The translations under genes were made by a program, and so were the position numbers. Positions 37,701 through 47,408 of a DNA stretch of 64,000 bases are shown one piece after another. How positions within the stretch are numbered: position 1 is the stretch's first letter; each line of letters starts with the position of its first letter. The notes beneath the pieces are model-generated. The model worked only from the letters and a program-made list of their open reading frames with translations. It was not told the DNA's origin and did not search any database. The stretch is from Flectobacillus major DSM 103 (GTDB lineage: Bacteria; Bacteroidota; Bacteroidia; Cytophagales; Spirosomataceae), in the NCBI RefSeq assembly GCF_000427405.1, contig NZ_KE386491.1, forward strand, positions 4,939,303 through 5,003,302. The letters run 5' to 3'.

Positions 37701-37968
37701 ATGAGTCATCCCAGATTTTGCAGATGAGTGATTATTTTTGAATATGCTTTTCACCAGTAGAGCTGCAATGCTTTGCAGCTAAAGATATGTCATTTAACAT
37801 AAAAAGGCGTTCGAAAAACTAATTTCGAACGCCTTTTGCATGAATAGCCCCTACTTTTCTATCATTTGAGCAATTGATAAGCCTCTTCAATGTTTACTTG
37901 ACGAATCCCAACAAACACAAAAAGGAGGTCTCTTTTAATATTACCTAACATTCGGGATGACTTATGTT
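37698..37968 (-). mobile_element. MITE-like repeat, copy 2
   Basis: This 271-base element begins AACATGAGTCATCCC and ends GGGATGACTTATGTT, imperfect terminal inverted repeats. It is collinear with the copy at 21247-21483 but has about 35 extra bases in its right half (around 37837-37875). It has no coding capacity. The left end truncates the transposase remnant; the right end lies 12 bases from the guaA stop. The same relation to a minus-strand stop codon is seen at copy 1. I found no clear target duplication. Confidence 0.75.
37799..37837. terminator. Hairpin terminator inside MITE copy 2
   Basis: AAAAAGGCGTTCGAAA pairs perfectly with TTTCGAACGCCTTTT. Compared with copy 1 the T-A pair here replaces a G-T wobble, so base pairing has been kept while the sequence changed. 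Confidence 0.78.
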
Positions 37969-37980
37969 GGGTTGGTATTA

Positions 37981-39507
37981 CTATTCCCACTCGATGGTTG
38001 CTGGTGGTTTTGAAGAAATATCATATACCACTCTGTTTACACCACGAACTTTGTTGATAATTTCGTTCGATACCTCTGCCAAAAACTCATAAGGTAAGTG
38101 ACACCAGTCGGCGGTCATACCGTCTACTGAAGTTACAGCACGTAACGCAACTACTTTTTCGTAAGTACGTTCGTCGCCCATTACACCTACCGACTGAATT
38201 GGCAATAGAATAGCTCCAGCTTGCCAAACTTGGTCATAAAGTCCTTTTTCTTTTAATTTATTGATAAAAATAGCATCAACATCCTGCAGAATAGCTACTT
38301 TTTCGGTAGTAATATCTCCTAAAATACGGATAGCCAAGCCTGGGCCAGGGAAAGGGTGACGGCCTAAAATAGCAGGTTCGATACCCAATGATTTACCTAC
38401 CAAACGCACTTCGTCTTTGAACAATGTATTCAATGGTTCTACCACTTTCAATTTCATATAATCAGGTAAACCACCCACATTGTGGTGCGACTTGATAGTA
38501 GCAGAAGGGCCTTTTACCGATACTGATTCAATTACGTCGGGGTAAATAGTACCTTGTCCTAACCATTTTACATCTTCAATCAAGTGAGCTTCTTGGTCAA
38601 AAACATCAATAAAGGTTTTACCAATAGCTTTTCTTTTAGCTTCAGGGTCGCTCAAGCCAGCCAATGCTGTATAGAATTGCTCTTTGGCATCAACGCCTTT
38701 TACATTTAAGCCTAGGTTTTTGTAAGAAACTAATACTTCTTCAAATTCATTTTTGCGAAGCAAACCGTTGTCTACAAAAATACAATAAAGGTTTTTGCCA
38801 ATAGCCTTATGAATCAATACTGCCGCTACTGAACTATCGACACCTCCCGACAAGCCTAATACTACTTTGTCATTACCTAATTTTTCTTTTAATGCTGCTA
38901 CTGTAGTTTCAACAAACGAGTTTGCTGTCCAGTTTTGCGAACAACCACAAATACCTACTACAAAGTTTTTCAACATTTCTTTTCCTTCTTCCGAGTGAGT
39001 TACCTCAGGGTGGAATTGGATACCGTAGGTAGTTTCATCTTGGATTTTGAAAGCTGCAACCTTTACAGAATCGGTAGAGCCAATAATTTCGAAGTTTTCA
39101 GGAACAGACATAATGGTATCGCCATGCGACATCCATACCTGCGAACCTTCCGAAACACCCGCCCAAAGGTCTGATGGTTGAACTTTCGTCATTTTGGCAC
39201 GGCCATATTCACGGTGGCCAGCATTGAATACTTCGCCACCTGCTGTATGAGCCAAAAGCTGAGCTCCGTAGCAAATGCCAAGCAAAGGAAGTTTTCCTCT
39301 GAAAAGAGACATATCCACTCTTGGAGAATCTTCTTCACGTACAGAACAAGGACTACCTGAAAGAATAACCCCTTTTACATCTTCGCCAATTTCGGGAATA
39401 TGATTGAAAGGGTGAATTTCGCAATAGACATTCAACTCACGGACTCTACGAGCAATAAGCTGAGTCACTTGTGAACCAAAATCGAGGATTAATATTTTTT
39501 CGGTCAT
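37981..39507 (-). CDS. guaA: GMP synthase (glutamine-hydrolysing)
   Basis: GuaA converts XMP to GMP with ATP and glutamine in the last step of guanine nucleotide synthesis. The N-terminal class I glutamine amidotransferase shows [18 protein letters not shown], the nucleophile Cys in [13 protein letters not shown] and the His-Glu pair in [14 protein letters not shown]. The ATP-pyrophosphatase domain has the PP-loop [13 protein letters not shown]. The C-terminal dimerisation domain has [15 protein letters not shown] and ends PPATIEWE. At 508 residues it is complete. The MITE-like repeat begins 12 bases after the stop and provides its terminator. Confidence 0.98.
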   Translation of the reverse strand: MTEKILILDFGSQVTQLIARRVRELNVYCEIHPFNHIPEIGEDVKGVILSGSPCSVREEDSPRVDMSLFRGKLPLLGICYGAQLLAHTAGGEVFNAGHREYGRAKMTKVQPSDLWAGVSEGSQVWMSHGDTIMSVPENFEIIGSTDSVKVAAFKIQDETTYGIQFHPEVTHSEEGKEMLKNFVVGICGCSQNWTANSFVETTVAALKEKLGNDKVVLGLSGGVDSSVAAVLIHKAIGKNLYCIFVDNGLLRKNEFEEVLVSYKNLGLNVKGVDAKEQFYTALAGLSDPEAKRKAIGKTFIDVFDQEAHLIEDVKWLGQGTIYPDVIESVSVKGPSATIKSHHNVGGLPDYMKLKVVEPLNTLFKDEVRLVGKSLGIEPAILGRHPFPGPGLAIRILGDITTEKVAILQDVDAIFINKLKEKGLYDQVWQAGAILLPIQSVGVMGDERTYEKVVALRAVTSVDGMTADWCHLPYEFLAEVSNEIINKVRGVNRVVYDISSKPPATIEWE

Positions 39508-39693
39508 GATACTTTGGGATTAGGCGGTTGAATATTAGGCAATTATGCCCTACTCAACTCCTACTATTCTGAAAAGAAGGTGCAAATTTCGGAAAAAAAC
39601 TCTTTGCTTATTAAAAAAATGGTAAAAATAATATTATAACAAGTTTTTGAGCCTTGAACCAAGCATCGCTATTATATTGGGGGCGGTATTTTA

Positions 39694-41169
39694 CTAAAAC
39701 TGAAAATAGATAAATTGAGCCTGACTTTGGTACATTCCCATAAAAAGTGTGGCAAAAATAATTCCATAATACAAAGCCCAGCGAACATACCTTGGTTTTT
39801 GTCGTATAATATCTCTGAGCTGCTGACCTCTTTGTAAAAGATGAACTGTTTCCATTAGGGCTATTGCTAGTAGGGCTATCACAAAATTAAAGACACCTTT
39901 GCCTAGCATAATATTGTCGGTAATAAATGCCCAGTTGGCTAACTGGTGAAGTTGTTGTGGAAAACCCGTGAAGAGGTGTGTTACAATATAAGAAGCCGTA
40001 GCAAAATCTTTTGCCCTGAAAAATATCCAAGCAAAACTGGTAAGACCAAAAACCGTAGCAATTTGTACGATTTTGTAAAAGGTAGGCCATTTTTTGATAC
40101 CAATTTGTTGAACAATCGTATTTCGAATATGAGCTGTTTGGTTGGCAAAAATTAAATAAAAACCATGAATAGCTCCCCAAATAATAAAGTTCCAGCTAGC
40201 TCCATGCCAAATACCACTGACCAAAAATACCACAAATAAGTTAAATTCTTTTCGCCATTTGCTTACTCGGTTGCCTCCCAAAGAAATATACAGATAGTCT
40301 CTAAACCAAGTAGATAGCGAAATATGCCAGCGTCGCCAAAACTCTGAAATGGTTTTAGAAAAATAAGGGCGGTCAAAGTTTTTCATTAATGTAAAGCCCA
40401 TTACCTGAGCCGAGCCCAGAGCAATATCTGAATATCCCGAAAAATCACAGAATATCTGTATTGAAAACAAGGCCGTAGCTACCAATAAGGGTATCCCTGT
40501 GTATTGATAAGGGTGGTCATACACCTGCCCAACCATACTGGCTAGGCGGTCGGCAATAACCACTTTTTTGAACATTCCCCATGCCATTAGTTTTAGGCCA
40601 TCGGTAACTCGCTGGTAATCGAAATCGTAGTTTTCATGAAACTGATGCAGGACATTCTGGGGGCGTTCGATAGGCCCCGCTACCAGTTGCGGATAAAACA
40701 TCACATACAGCGAATAAATCCCAAAATGGCGTTCGGCTTTTTCATGTCCTCTATATACCTCAATGGTATAGCTCATGGCCTGAAAGGTGTGAAAAGAAAG
40801 CCCAATAGGTAACAAAATATGTAAATAAGGAATGGGGTTTTGAAGAGCAAAGCCTTTGAGCAGCCACGTAATATTATCGTTGATAAAATTATAGTACTTG
40901 AATACAGCTAGTACCCCAATGTTGGCCACTAAGCTCATCACAAGAAACAGCCTACGCCTTTTCCCTTCCGATTGCTCTATATAAATCCCTGCGAAATAGT
41001 CGATAATAATGGTAAAACCAAGAATAAGCATGTAAATAGGTACGAAAGCCATATAGAAATAGCAGCTTGCCACTAATAACAACAGCCATCTGAACCGATA
41101 CGGTATTAAAAAATACAATATCGTAACAATAGGAAAAAATAGTAAAAACTCTAATGAATTAAAAAGCAT
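39694..41169 (-). CDS. MBOAT family O-acyltransferase (AlgI-like)
   Basis: This is a polytopic membrane protein of about 11 helices with the AlgI/DltB pattern. Visible motifs are FLPIVTILYF-type N-terminal helices, GLSFHTFQAMSYTIEVYRG, the PQLVAGPIERP loop, FCDFSGYSDIALG, FWRRWHISLSTWFRDYLYI, and the catalytic His in VSGIWHGASWNFIIWGAIHG. Such proteins move acyl groups (usually acetyl) across the membrane to a periplasmic or surface polysaccharide. It lies 74 bases behind the SGNH-like gene, the usual transferase partner. The acceptor glycan is not known from this window. Confidence 0.93.
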   Translation of the reverse strand: MLFNSLEFLLFFPIVTILYFLIPYRFRWLLLLVASCYFYMAFVPIYMLILGFTIIIDYFAGIYIEQSEGKRRRLFLVMSLVANIGVLAVFKYYNFINDNITWLLKGFALQNPIPYLHILLPIGLSFHTFQAMSYTIEVYRGHEKAERHFGIYSLYVMFYPQLVAGPIERPQNVLHQFHENYDFDYQRVTDGLKLMAWGMFKKVVIADRLASMVGQVYDHPYQYTGIPLLVATALFSIQIFCDFSGYSDIALGSAQVMGFTLMKNFDRPYFSKTISEFWRRWHISLSTWFRDYLYISLGGNRVSKWRKEFNLFVVFLVSGIWHGASWNFIIWGAIHGFYLIFANQTAHIRNTIVQQIGIKKWPTFYKIVQIATVFGLTSFAWIFFRAKDFATASYIVTHLFTGFPQQLHQLANWAFITDNIMLGKGVFNFVIALLAIALMETVHLLQRGQQLRDIIRQKPRYVRWALYYGIIFATLFMGMYQSQAQFIYFQF

Positions 41170-41243
41170 AATCTCGTAAAAATGATGATACGCAATAACA
41201 GTAGCGTATTATTGATAGTAAAGAAGAAACACATACAGCCTAT

Positions 41244-42215
41244 CTACAAAATATATTGCAGTGCTTCTACTAAGCGATACGTCCAGATTTTACGTCCTTC
41301 GGCATTGGGGTGATAGATATTATCAAAAAACAGCTTGTCGTCCATCACACCCGACTCGGGCTGTCCAACAATTGTGCATTTTAGTTTTGCTCGTAGTTGA
41401 TTTTCTATAAAATGAATACGATGTCTATTTTCCTCAAAATTACTCTGACAGTAGCTTGGGAAAGTGTATAATACTTTGGCTCCTTTTTGCTCGGAAAACT
41501 CCACAAACTCGTTAACATCTTTGATAGGTTCTCTAAAATCTACATTATTGCGATTGATAGGCAGAGCTTGCAACAAGTACGAAGGGTTGTTGAGATGACC
41601 AATCATATCGCCTTTGGCTGAAAAACAGTTTCTGTAGAATATAGAGGTCGAGTCATTAACCGTTGGTACTTCGTCGTGTTTGCCTAGGCAATAGCCCAGT
41701 AACAAATGCGAGGCATTGAGGCAGTGTGCAAAATAACGTAATACTTTTTCTTTTTTTGTTTTACCTGCAACCCACTGGCTAGCAGGCTGATAAAACTCGG
41801 CAGCAATATATTGTTCTTCAGGCTCGCCCTCCGAAAGTATATTGTATTCTAAACAAATGATAATAATATCGCCTTTTCGGATATTTTGTTTTAGCTGATT
41901 CATCATAAACCTACTGCCTAGATTATAATGCAAAGCCATATTAACAACGGGTATTTCAAATTCTTTCTCTAAAATATCGCTATTGATACCAAATGCCATA
42001 CACGAGCCACTCATCAAAACAATTCGTGGAGAAGGTACAGAATCAAGTAAATGTTGTTTATCAATGATACTTGCTAAATACATGTTGTGTGAGAATGATA
42101 AATGCTTGAAATACACATTTTTGAGTCCCCAAATGGCCAATAATGGTATGGTAATACATATCAGCATTTTCATGCCTAGGCGTAGTATTGAATGAAAGGG
42201 AGGCGTTTTTTTCAC
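41244..42215 (-). CDS. Membrane-anchored SGNH-like protein, partner of the MBOAT acyltransferase
   Basis: There is one N-terminal transmembrane helix (MLICITIPLLAIWGL) followed by a periplasmic domain. The SGNH blocks are recognisable: the nucleophile Ser in VLMSGSCMAFGIN, then Asp and His in FFDNIYHPNAEGR near the C-terminus. This matches the AlgX/AlgJ/DltD-like acyl acceptor proteins that work with MBOAT proteins. The frame starts with GTG at 42215; an ATG at 42173 is a possible alternative. It is first in a two-gene operon with the MBOAT gene. Enzymatic activity is inferred. Confidence 0.78.
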   Translation of the reverse strand: MKKTPPFHSILRLGMKMLICITIPLLAIWGLKNVYFKHLSFSHNMYLASIIDKQHLLDSVPSPRIVLMSGSCMAFGINSDILEKEFEIPVVNMALHYNLGSRFMMNQLKQNIRKGDIIIICLEYNILSEGEPEEQYIAAEFYQPASQWVAGKTKKEKVLRYFAHCLNASHLLLGYCLGKHDEVPTVNDSTSIFYRNCFSAKGDMIGHLNNPSYLLQALPINRNNVDFREPIKDVNEFVEFSEQKGAKVLYTFPSYCQSNFEENRHRIHFIENQLRAKLKCTIVGQPESGVMDDKLFFDNIYHPNAEGRKIWTYRLVEALQYIL

Positions 42216-42346
42216 TTAATTTTTAATATAGTGTATATAGTAATACCCTAAGATATACTTCGTTACAAAAATAAAGATTGATAATACCAACCTAGTAAAA
42301 GTAACGAAGTATACTTTAAAGACAAGGAATAATACCCAATTTTGAT

Positions 42347-43525
42347 TTAACGGTAAAGCAAGTATTTTTTACGAATAGCCTTGTAGTGGTCTAAATCCTT
42401 TTGCCAAGACTGACGAATTTGTTCTTCGGTTAAGCCTTCTGCCAATTGTTTTCTGAGTATATCGGTACCAGCGAGCTTGTCAAAGAACGACGCATTGGTA
42501 AAGAATTTTTCCTTATTGGGCGATTTTTTATAGAAATCTAAGACGTATTTCAGAGTAAGCCCCATCTGAGTAGCATCAATTTTTGAAAGGTTCAAGCCAT
42601 AACACAAAACCCCTTCTTGGGGTGGATTATTAGCTCCGGGCTTATCTACAGGCGTAAATGTATAAGCACCGTCAAAAGGATGAGGCGAGCCAATCACCTG
42701 AAACTGTAGGTCTGTACCACGGCCTACGCTTACTTCGGTAGGTTCAAAAAGGCAAATAGAAGGGTATAACAAAATCGACTGTAGATTAGGCATATTAGGC
42801 GACGGAGCAATAGGAGGAGCGTACGGAGTATTATGCGTATAATTTTTGCATTTTACGATTTTAAGGTCGCATTTTACACCATTTTTTAGCCAACCTTCTC
42901 CGTTAATTAATAATGCTAGCTCGGCTACAGTACAGCCATGTACAATTGGTACAGGATTGAGGCCAACAAAAGAGGCAAATTTGCGGTCTAATACGGGGCC
43001 ATCAACATAATGTCCATTAGGATTGGGGCGGTCCAAAATCAAGAGAGGTTTGTTGTTTTCGGCACAAGCTTCCATCAAATAGTGCATCGTAGAAGTATAA
43101 GTATAAAAACGAGCACCAACGTCTTGAATATCAAAAATCAGAATATCAATGCCTGCAAGTTGTTCGGGCTTGGGTTTTTTGTTAGAGCCATACAACGACA
43201 CAATCGGAATACCCGTTTTTTTGTCGACCCCATTACTTACATGTTCGCCAGCGTCGGCAGTACCCCTGAAGCCATGCTCAGGGGCAAAAATAGTTTTGAT
43301 ATTAATACCAAGCGACTTTAGCGAATCGGCTAAGTGGGTTTTGCCAATGGTAGTGGTATGGTTGACCACCAAGGCGACGGTTTTGCCCTTCAATAAAGGC
43401 AAATATTCATTGACTTGTTCAGCTCCTGTTTGTAAGCTAGTCGATGTTTTTGGGCTTGTACTGGCACATGCTGCGAGTACAAAAACTAAATAGAATGCCA
43501 GAGTATGTTTGATGAATCGGAACAT
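42347..43525 (-). CDS. namZ: DUF1343 / NamZ-type exo-beta-N-acetylmuramidase lipoprotein
   Basis: The protein belongs to the YbbC/DUF1343 family, shown in Bacillus and Tannerella to be exo-beta-N-acetylmuramidase (GH171), which removes terminal MurNAc from peptidoglycan fragments. It has a lipoprotein signal with LAAC. Conserved stretches are VALVVNHTTTIGKTHLADSL, FAPEHGFRGTADAGEHV, DIQDVGARFYTYTSTMHY, LDRPNPNGHYVDGP, SPNMPNLQS and EPTEVSVGRGTD. At 392 residues it is normal. The likely role is cell-wall recycling or scavenging at the outer membrane. It stands divergent from the FtsX-like permease gene. Confidence 0.9.
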   Translation of the reverse strand: MFRFIKHTLAFYLVFVLAACASTSPKTSTSLQTGAEQVNEYLPLLKGKTVALVVNHTTTIGKTHLADSLKSLGINIKTIFAPEHGFRGTADAGEHVSNGVDKKTGIPIVSLYGSNKKPKPEQLAGIDILIFDIQDVGARFYTYTSTMHYLMEACAENNKPLLILDRPNPNGHYVDGPVLDRKFASFVGLNPVPIVHGCTVAELALLINGEGWLKNGVKCDLKIVKCKNYTHNTPYAPPIAPSPNMPNLQSILLYPSICLFEPTEVSVGRGTDLQFQVIGSPHPFDGAYTFTPVDKPGANNPPQEGVLCYGLNLSKIDATQMGLTLKYVLDFYKKSPNKEKFFTNASFFDKLAGTDILRKQLAEGLTEEQIRQSWQKDLDHYKAIRKKYLLYR

Positions 43526-43759
43526 TTGTCTTTTATTTGTAAAACTTACGTGAATGATTGATTAAATATGGTTAAACAACACTCATATCGTGTTCTTTTA
43601 CCGACAGCCACAATACGATTGAGTTAATAATTGTATTGTTTTATCAAAATTAGTGAAAAGACCTTGTAAAGTTGGAACGAATTGGTAGGAGATGTGCCAA
43701 AGCTATAAGTTTTCATAAAAAATATCGTTTCTCTGCTAGGTAATCTATAACATAACGTC

Positions 43760-44980
43760 ATGAATTTTCCTCAGTTTATATCACAACGCATACAAAATAC
43801 TAAATCTACCTCTTTTTCTGCTACAGTTACCAAAATCGGTGTTGGAAGTATTGCTTTGGGCCTAACCGTAATGATTGTGGCCTTTGGGGTATTATTTGGC
43901 TTTAAGGATGCTATTCGGCAAAAGCTGTTTAGTATTACACCTCATATCAAGGTAGCTAAGTTTTCGGCCAATGAATCTTTTGAAGAATATCCTATTACCA
44001 AACATGCTGATTTGTATAGACATTATAAAAATGTGCAAGATATTGCTCATTTACAAGTGTCAGCTCATAAAGCAGGTATTCTAAAAACTAAGGAAGATAT
44101 GCTGGGAGTGGTAATGAAAGGAATTAGCACTGATTTTGATTTTGCCAGATTTGAGTCGGCCATGATAGATGGGAAACCTATTCAATTTTCAGATTCATCT
44201 TATTCAAAAGATATTTTGGTGAGTAAGCTGATTGCCGACAAACTTGAATTGGGGGTTGGCGACAATGCTATTATTTATTTTTTGAATGCTCCTGACCGCC
44301 CTCGCAAGCTAACTGTTTCGGGTATTTATGAAACAGGCTTGGAAGAGTTTGACAAAAATCTGATTATTGGCGACCTCGGATTGATTCAACGAATCAATGG
44401 CTGGGGGGCTGATTCGGTGGGGAATTATGAAATTTATGTCAAAGATTTTACTAAAATTGACGCTTCGGCCAAAATCATTCAGGATAAACTACAGCCCGAC
44501 ATGAAGCTTGAAAAGGTGACCGATAAATTTATGGGTCTATTTGACTGGCTGGGTATGCTCGACAGAAATATGGTGATTTTCTTGACCCTGATTCTATTTG
44601 TAGCATGTTTCAATATGATTTCAATTTTGTTGGTACTCATGATGGAAAGAACTCCAATGATTGGTTTGTTTAAGGCTTTAGGAAGCTCCAATTGGCAAAT
44701 TAGAAAAATCTTTCTTTGGAGTGGCTTTACCATGATATTCAAAGGGTTGATTTATGGTAATATACTAGGCATAGGCTTTTGTTTATTGCAGCAACACTTC
44801 AAACTCATACCCCTCGACCCTGCCAATTATTATATGAGTACAGTACCTATAATGATGAACTGGTGGGTTATTTTATTGCTCAATATTGCTACTATTTCAT
44901 TGGTGATTTTGGTACTGACTATTCCTACTTTTGTAATTACCAGAATTCAACCAGTAAAGGCAATCACTTTCAAAAAATAA
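43760..44980 (+). CDS. ABC transporter permease of the LolC/LolE–FtsX type
   Basis: It has four transmembrane helices in the FtsX layout: one N-terminal (IGVGSIALGLTVMIVAFGVLFGF), a large periplasmic MacB-like domain of about 220 residues, then three C-terminal helices with the FtsX core (MVIFLTLILFVACFNMISILLVLM, ERTPMIGLFKALG, IRKIFLWSG). It resembles LolE, which extracts lipoproteins for transport to the outer membrane. The ATPase partner is not in the window. Confidence 0.85.
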   Translation: MNFPQFISQRIQNTKSTSFSATVTKIGVGSIALGLTVMIVAFGVLFGFKDAIRQKLFSITPHIKVAKFSANESFEEYPITKHADLYRHYKNVQDIAHLQVSAHKAGILKTKEDMLGVVMKGISTDFDFARFESAMIDGKPIQFSDSSYSKDILVSKLIADKLELGVGDNAIIYFLNAPDRPRKLTVSGIYETGLEEFDKNLIIGDLGLIQRINGWGADSVGNYEIYVKDFTKIDASAKIIQDKLQPDMKLEKVTDKFMGLFDWLGMLDRNMVIFLTLILFVACFNMISILLVLMMERTPMIGLFKALGSSNWQIRKIFLWSGFTMIFKGLIYGNILGIGFCLLQQHFKLIPLDPANYYMSTVPIMMNWWVILLLNIATISLVILVLTIPTFVITRIQPVKAITFKK

Positions 44981-45035
44981 GGATTTAATCGGAACAAAAG
45001 TTGATAAATAACAACAGCTTTGTGCTGTTTTAGAG

Positions 45036-45066
45036 AGGTAAGGGGCAAAAAACCTTACCTTTTTTT
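45036..45066 (+). terminator. Rho-independent terminator after the permease gene
   Basis: AGGTAAGG pairs with CCTTACCT across a nine-base loop and is followed by TTTTTT. Confidence 0.85.
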
Positions 45067-45307
45067 ATGGCCATTGGTCAGCTAAAACAAGTAGTTGGTG
45101 TGTTTTTTTTGGTGTTTTGTACTGTTTTTGCTAAGTAAAACAAAAAAAACGTGACTTTGGTTTGAGGGTGTGGTCTTACAAACAAGCAAAATGTACATTT
45201 TCTTAAATAGTTCTATCATACATTTAGACAGTTCTACAATGAATTGATAGGGCATTCTTCTTCAAAGGAGAATGCTATTTTTTCCAAAACAATATCAAAA
45301 AAAAATT

Positions 45308-46030
45308 ATGAAAAAGAAAAACATATTATGTCTTGCATTATCAATCATTGGTTTTGCGAGTATGGCTCAAAATAGCAATGATACCACAATTGAAAAACCT
45401 TTTTTAGTAGGGGTAAAGTCTGGTTTTGGTGCTATTGCTGGCGATGGTCAAAAGTTTGGTGGAAGCTTGGTATATGGTGTCTTTGCAGAGAAAAATCTTA
45501 GCCAAAATTTTGATTTAGGGCTCAATTTAGACTTCGGTTCAATCGATACCAAGGCGTATGAAGGGTATAACTATACTGGTACTACTAGTTTTTTTCAGGT
45601 TTCGGTATTAGGTAAATATGATTTAGCGAAAGCTGTTCGAGATGCTAATTCTAAGGGTAAAGTGTCTTTTGCTCCGTTTGTGGGTGTTGGTATGATTTTT
45701 TATAATCCACAAGTAAGCCAAAACGGAAAAGTAATTCGTTACGCTGCGGGTACGGCCGATAACCCAACAGGAGTAAGTGACTTTATCATTCCTGTAGGAG
45801 TAGAGCTAGGCTGGAAATTATCGGACAAAACTAAATTATCGTTTGTGGCACAATCAAATTTTACTTTTACAGATCGCCTCAATGGAACAGTAGGTGTTAC
45901 AACCCCAAGTGCTACCTTACCCGATGGACATAAGTTTGTTGGAAAGATTGTAGACAATACCAATGCTTCGAGCAACGACATTGCTCTTTTCTTGGGCTTG
46001 AAATTAGGTTTTAAATTAGGCAAGAAGTAG
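45308..46030 (+). CDS. Outer membrane beta-barrel protein
   Basis: After a signal peptide (MKKKNILCLALSIIGFASMAQ) the chain alternates in the manner of an eight-strand OmpA/OmpW-like barrel: GVKSGFGAIAG, SLVYGVFAEKNL, FDLGLNLDFGS, FAPFVGVGMIFYNP, IPVGVELGWKL, TKLSFVAQSNFTF and the last strand IALFLGLKLGFKLGKK. There is no periplasmic OmpA domain. The function is unknown. The ATG at 45308 before the signal peptide is preferred over the upstream ATG at 45272. Confidence 0.8.
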   Translation: MKKKNILCLALSIIGFASMAQNSNDTTIEKPFLVGVKSGFGAIAGDGQKFGGSLVYGVFAEKNLSQNFDLGLNLDFGSIDTKAYEGYNYTGTTSFFQVSVLGKYDLAKAVRDANSKGKVSFAPFVGVGMIFYNPQVSQNGKVIRYAAGTADNPTGVSDFIIPVGVELGWKLSDKTKLSFVAQSNFTFTDRLNGTVGVTTPSATLPDGHKFVGKIVDNTNASSNDIALFLGLKLGFKLGKK

Positions 46031-46057
46031 TAATTGGTGATAGATAGGTTAGAATAT

Positions 46058-46086
46058 CCTCGTATAACAAGTTTATACGAGGGTTT
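46058..46086. terminator. Bidirectional terminator between converging genes
   Basis: CCTCGTATAA pairs with TTATACGAGG around loop CAAGT. It overlaps the last codons and the stop of the minus-strand gene at 46073. Confidence 0.75.
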
Positions 46087-46738
46087 CTATTTCAAAAAAA
46101 AGAATTAAAGCATTATTTGATAAAGCCTCAAAATCTACTTGATTTGTCGCTGTTAATAAAAGAGCATCTTGTGCATGTAATAGCCTATTTTGCACTTCAA
46201 ATACACCGTCTATTACGTAGGCCAATACAGCATGGTTTAGTGATTTGGTTGTTATTGAGCCTTCAGCCCTCCCGTCAAACTGTCCAATCCAACTGTTCTT
46301 TTGGCTATTTATGGCCATCATTGTATTTAATTGTTTCTGTACCTCAATCGGATGAATTTCAATAGCCTGATTCATAAAGGGCTTTTCTAAAGTAGCTGTA
46401 AAAAAGCAAACAGCCTCGTCATTGTAGGGGTTTATTACTTGATAATCAGTCATAGCATCTGCATAAAACCTCAATGACTGGTTCTCTTCTAGTTGTAGGT
46501 TATTGTGGGGATTAACCCACTGTAAATCGCCGATATAAGGAATGATTACGATTTCTTTTGGTGTTTCTACCAAAAAATTATGCTGTACCTTGGGTAACAA
46601 AATATGACTTTTGAGCGATGTCAATTGCCAATTGGACTTTGTATTTGGGGGCCATATCAAAGTAGTTTGCATGACTTCATTCTGTTCGACTAGCTGGTTA
46701 TCGCCTAAAAAAATATAGGCTTCACTTGGAGTTATCAT
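46073..46738 (-). CDS. Pirin-like bicupin protein
   Basis: The 221 residues form two small beta-barrel halves. The C-terminal half (SWIGQFDGRAEGSITTKSLN, then VLAYVIDGVFEVQNRLLHAQDALLLTA) resembles the C-terminal cupin of pirin/YhhW quercetinase-type proteins. The N-terminal half lacks the three-His metal site of pirin, so enzymatic activity is doubtful. There is no signal peptide. Its ATG overlaps the stop of the upstream gene in ATGA fashion, so the two are translationally coupled. Confidence 0.6.
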   Translation of the reverse strand: MITPSEAYIFLGDNQLVEQNEVMQTTLIWPPNTKSNWQLTSLKSHILLPKVQHNFLVETPKEIVIIPYIGDLQWVNPHNNLQLEENQSLRFYADAMTDYQVINPYNDEAVCFFTATLEKPFMNQAIEIHPIEVQKQLNTMMAINSQKNSWIGQFDGRAEGSITTKSLNHAVLAYVIDGVFEVQNRLLHAQDALLLTATNQVDFEALSNNALILFFEIETLV

Positions 46739-47247
46739 ACGTTTGAAACTGGTTTGAACGATGTAATACTTAAATATGGCTGTAGTCTGAGCAAGTCTGT
46801 CTCGAAGGTGTCTTTTTGATTATTGGTATTGTAGCTAATGAGGATTTGGTCGCCAATCGAATCGAGCCATACAAGGGGGTTACTATAAAAGTAAATGGCA
46901 ATTTTATGTTGCTGTTTGTCGCTAATATGCGAATGTACAATATCGAATTGGTATTGTTCAAAGGGCAAGCATAATTTCCCGAAAGTATTGGTAATGTCTG
47001 GCACAATCCCTTTGAGCTGTAAAATATAGCCATGTGCTGCTGTACTTACCAAAAATGGTAATTGGCTGGCATTGGGTATATTATCGACTAGCTCTTGGTA
47101 GGTTTGGTATTTGCCATCTTGGTTATAGTACTGTGCTTTCATAAAAAACTCCATGTAAGTATCTTGAAACACATATTGCTCCCAGAGTTTGGTGGAGGTG
47201 CTATCAATAATTTTGCGATAACATAACTGAATTGTTCCTTTACTCAT
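46735..47247 (-). CDS. Protein of unknown function coupled to the pirin-like gene
   Basis: I do not recognise this family. The 170-residue cytoplasmic protein has a mixed alpha/beta look, with YNQDGKYQTYQELVDNIPNA and SHISDKQQHKIAIYFYSNPL as its most distinctive stretches; the segment VDNIPNASQLPFLVSTAAHG is probably ligand or partner facing. It has no signal peptide or membrane helix. Its four-base stop/start overlap with the pirin-like gene shows that the pair works together. Confidence 0.7.
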   Translation of the reverse strand: MSKGTIQLCYRKIIDSTSTKLWEQYVFQDTYMEFFMKAQYYNQDGKYQTYQELVDNIPNASQLPFLVSTAAHGYILQLKGIVPDITNTFGKLCLPFEQYQFDIVHSHISDKQQHKIAIYFYSNPLVWLDSIGDQILISYNTNNQKDTFETDLLRLQPYLSITSFKPVSNV

Positions 47248-47309
47248 AATTGATTGGATAGCGCTAAAAGTTCTTTAACAGCAAGTACTTTGTGAATAAG
47301 CTAAGAATA

Positions 47310-47373
47310 CTGGATTGTGAGTATTTTGATTGAGGAATTATTTGTTACTATCACCAGATCACTCGCAATCCAG
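47310..47373 (-). terminator. Long-armed hairpin after the dioxygenase gene
   Basis: CTGGATTGTGAGT and ACTCGCAATCCAG form a 13-base stem with one wobble and a 38-base loop, 36 bases behind the stop of the minus-strand dioxygenase gene. The large loop makes a normal terminator less certain. Confidence 0.5.
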
Positions 47374-47408
47374 AAACCCTATATCATGGCTACAAAGTAG
47401 CAGGCTTA

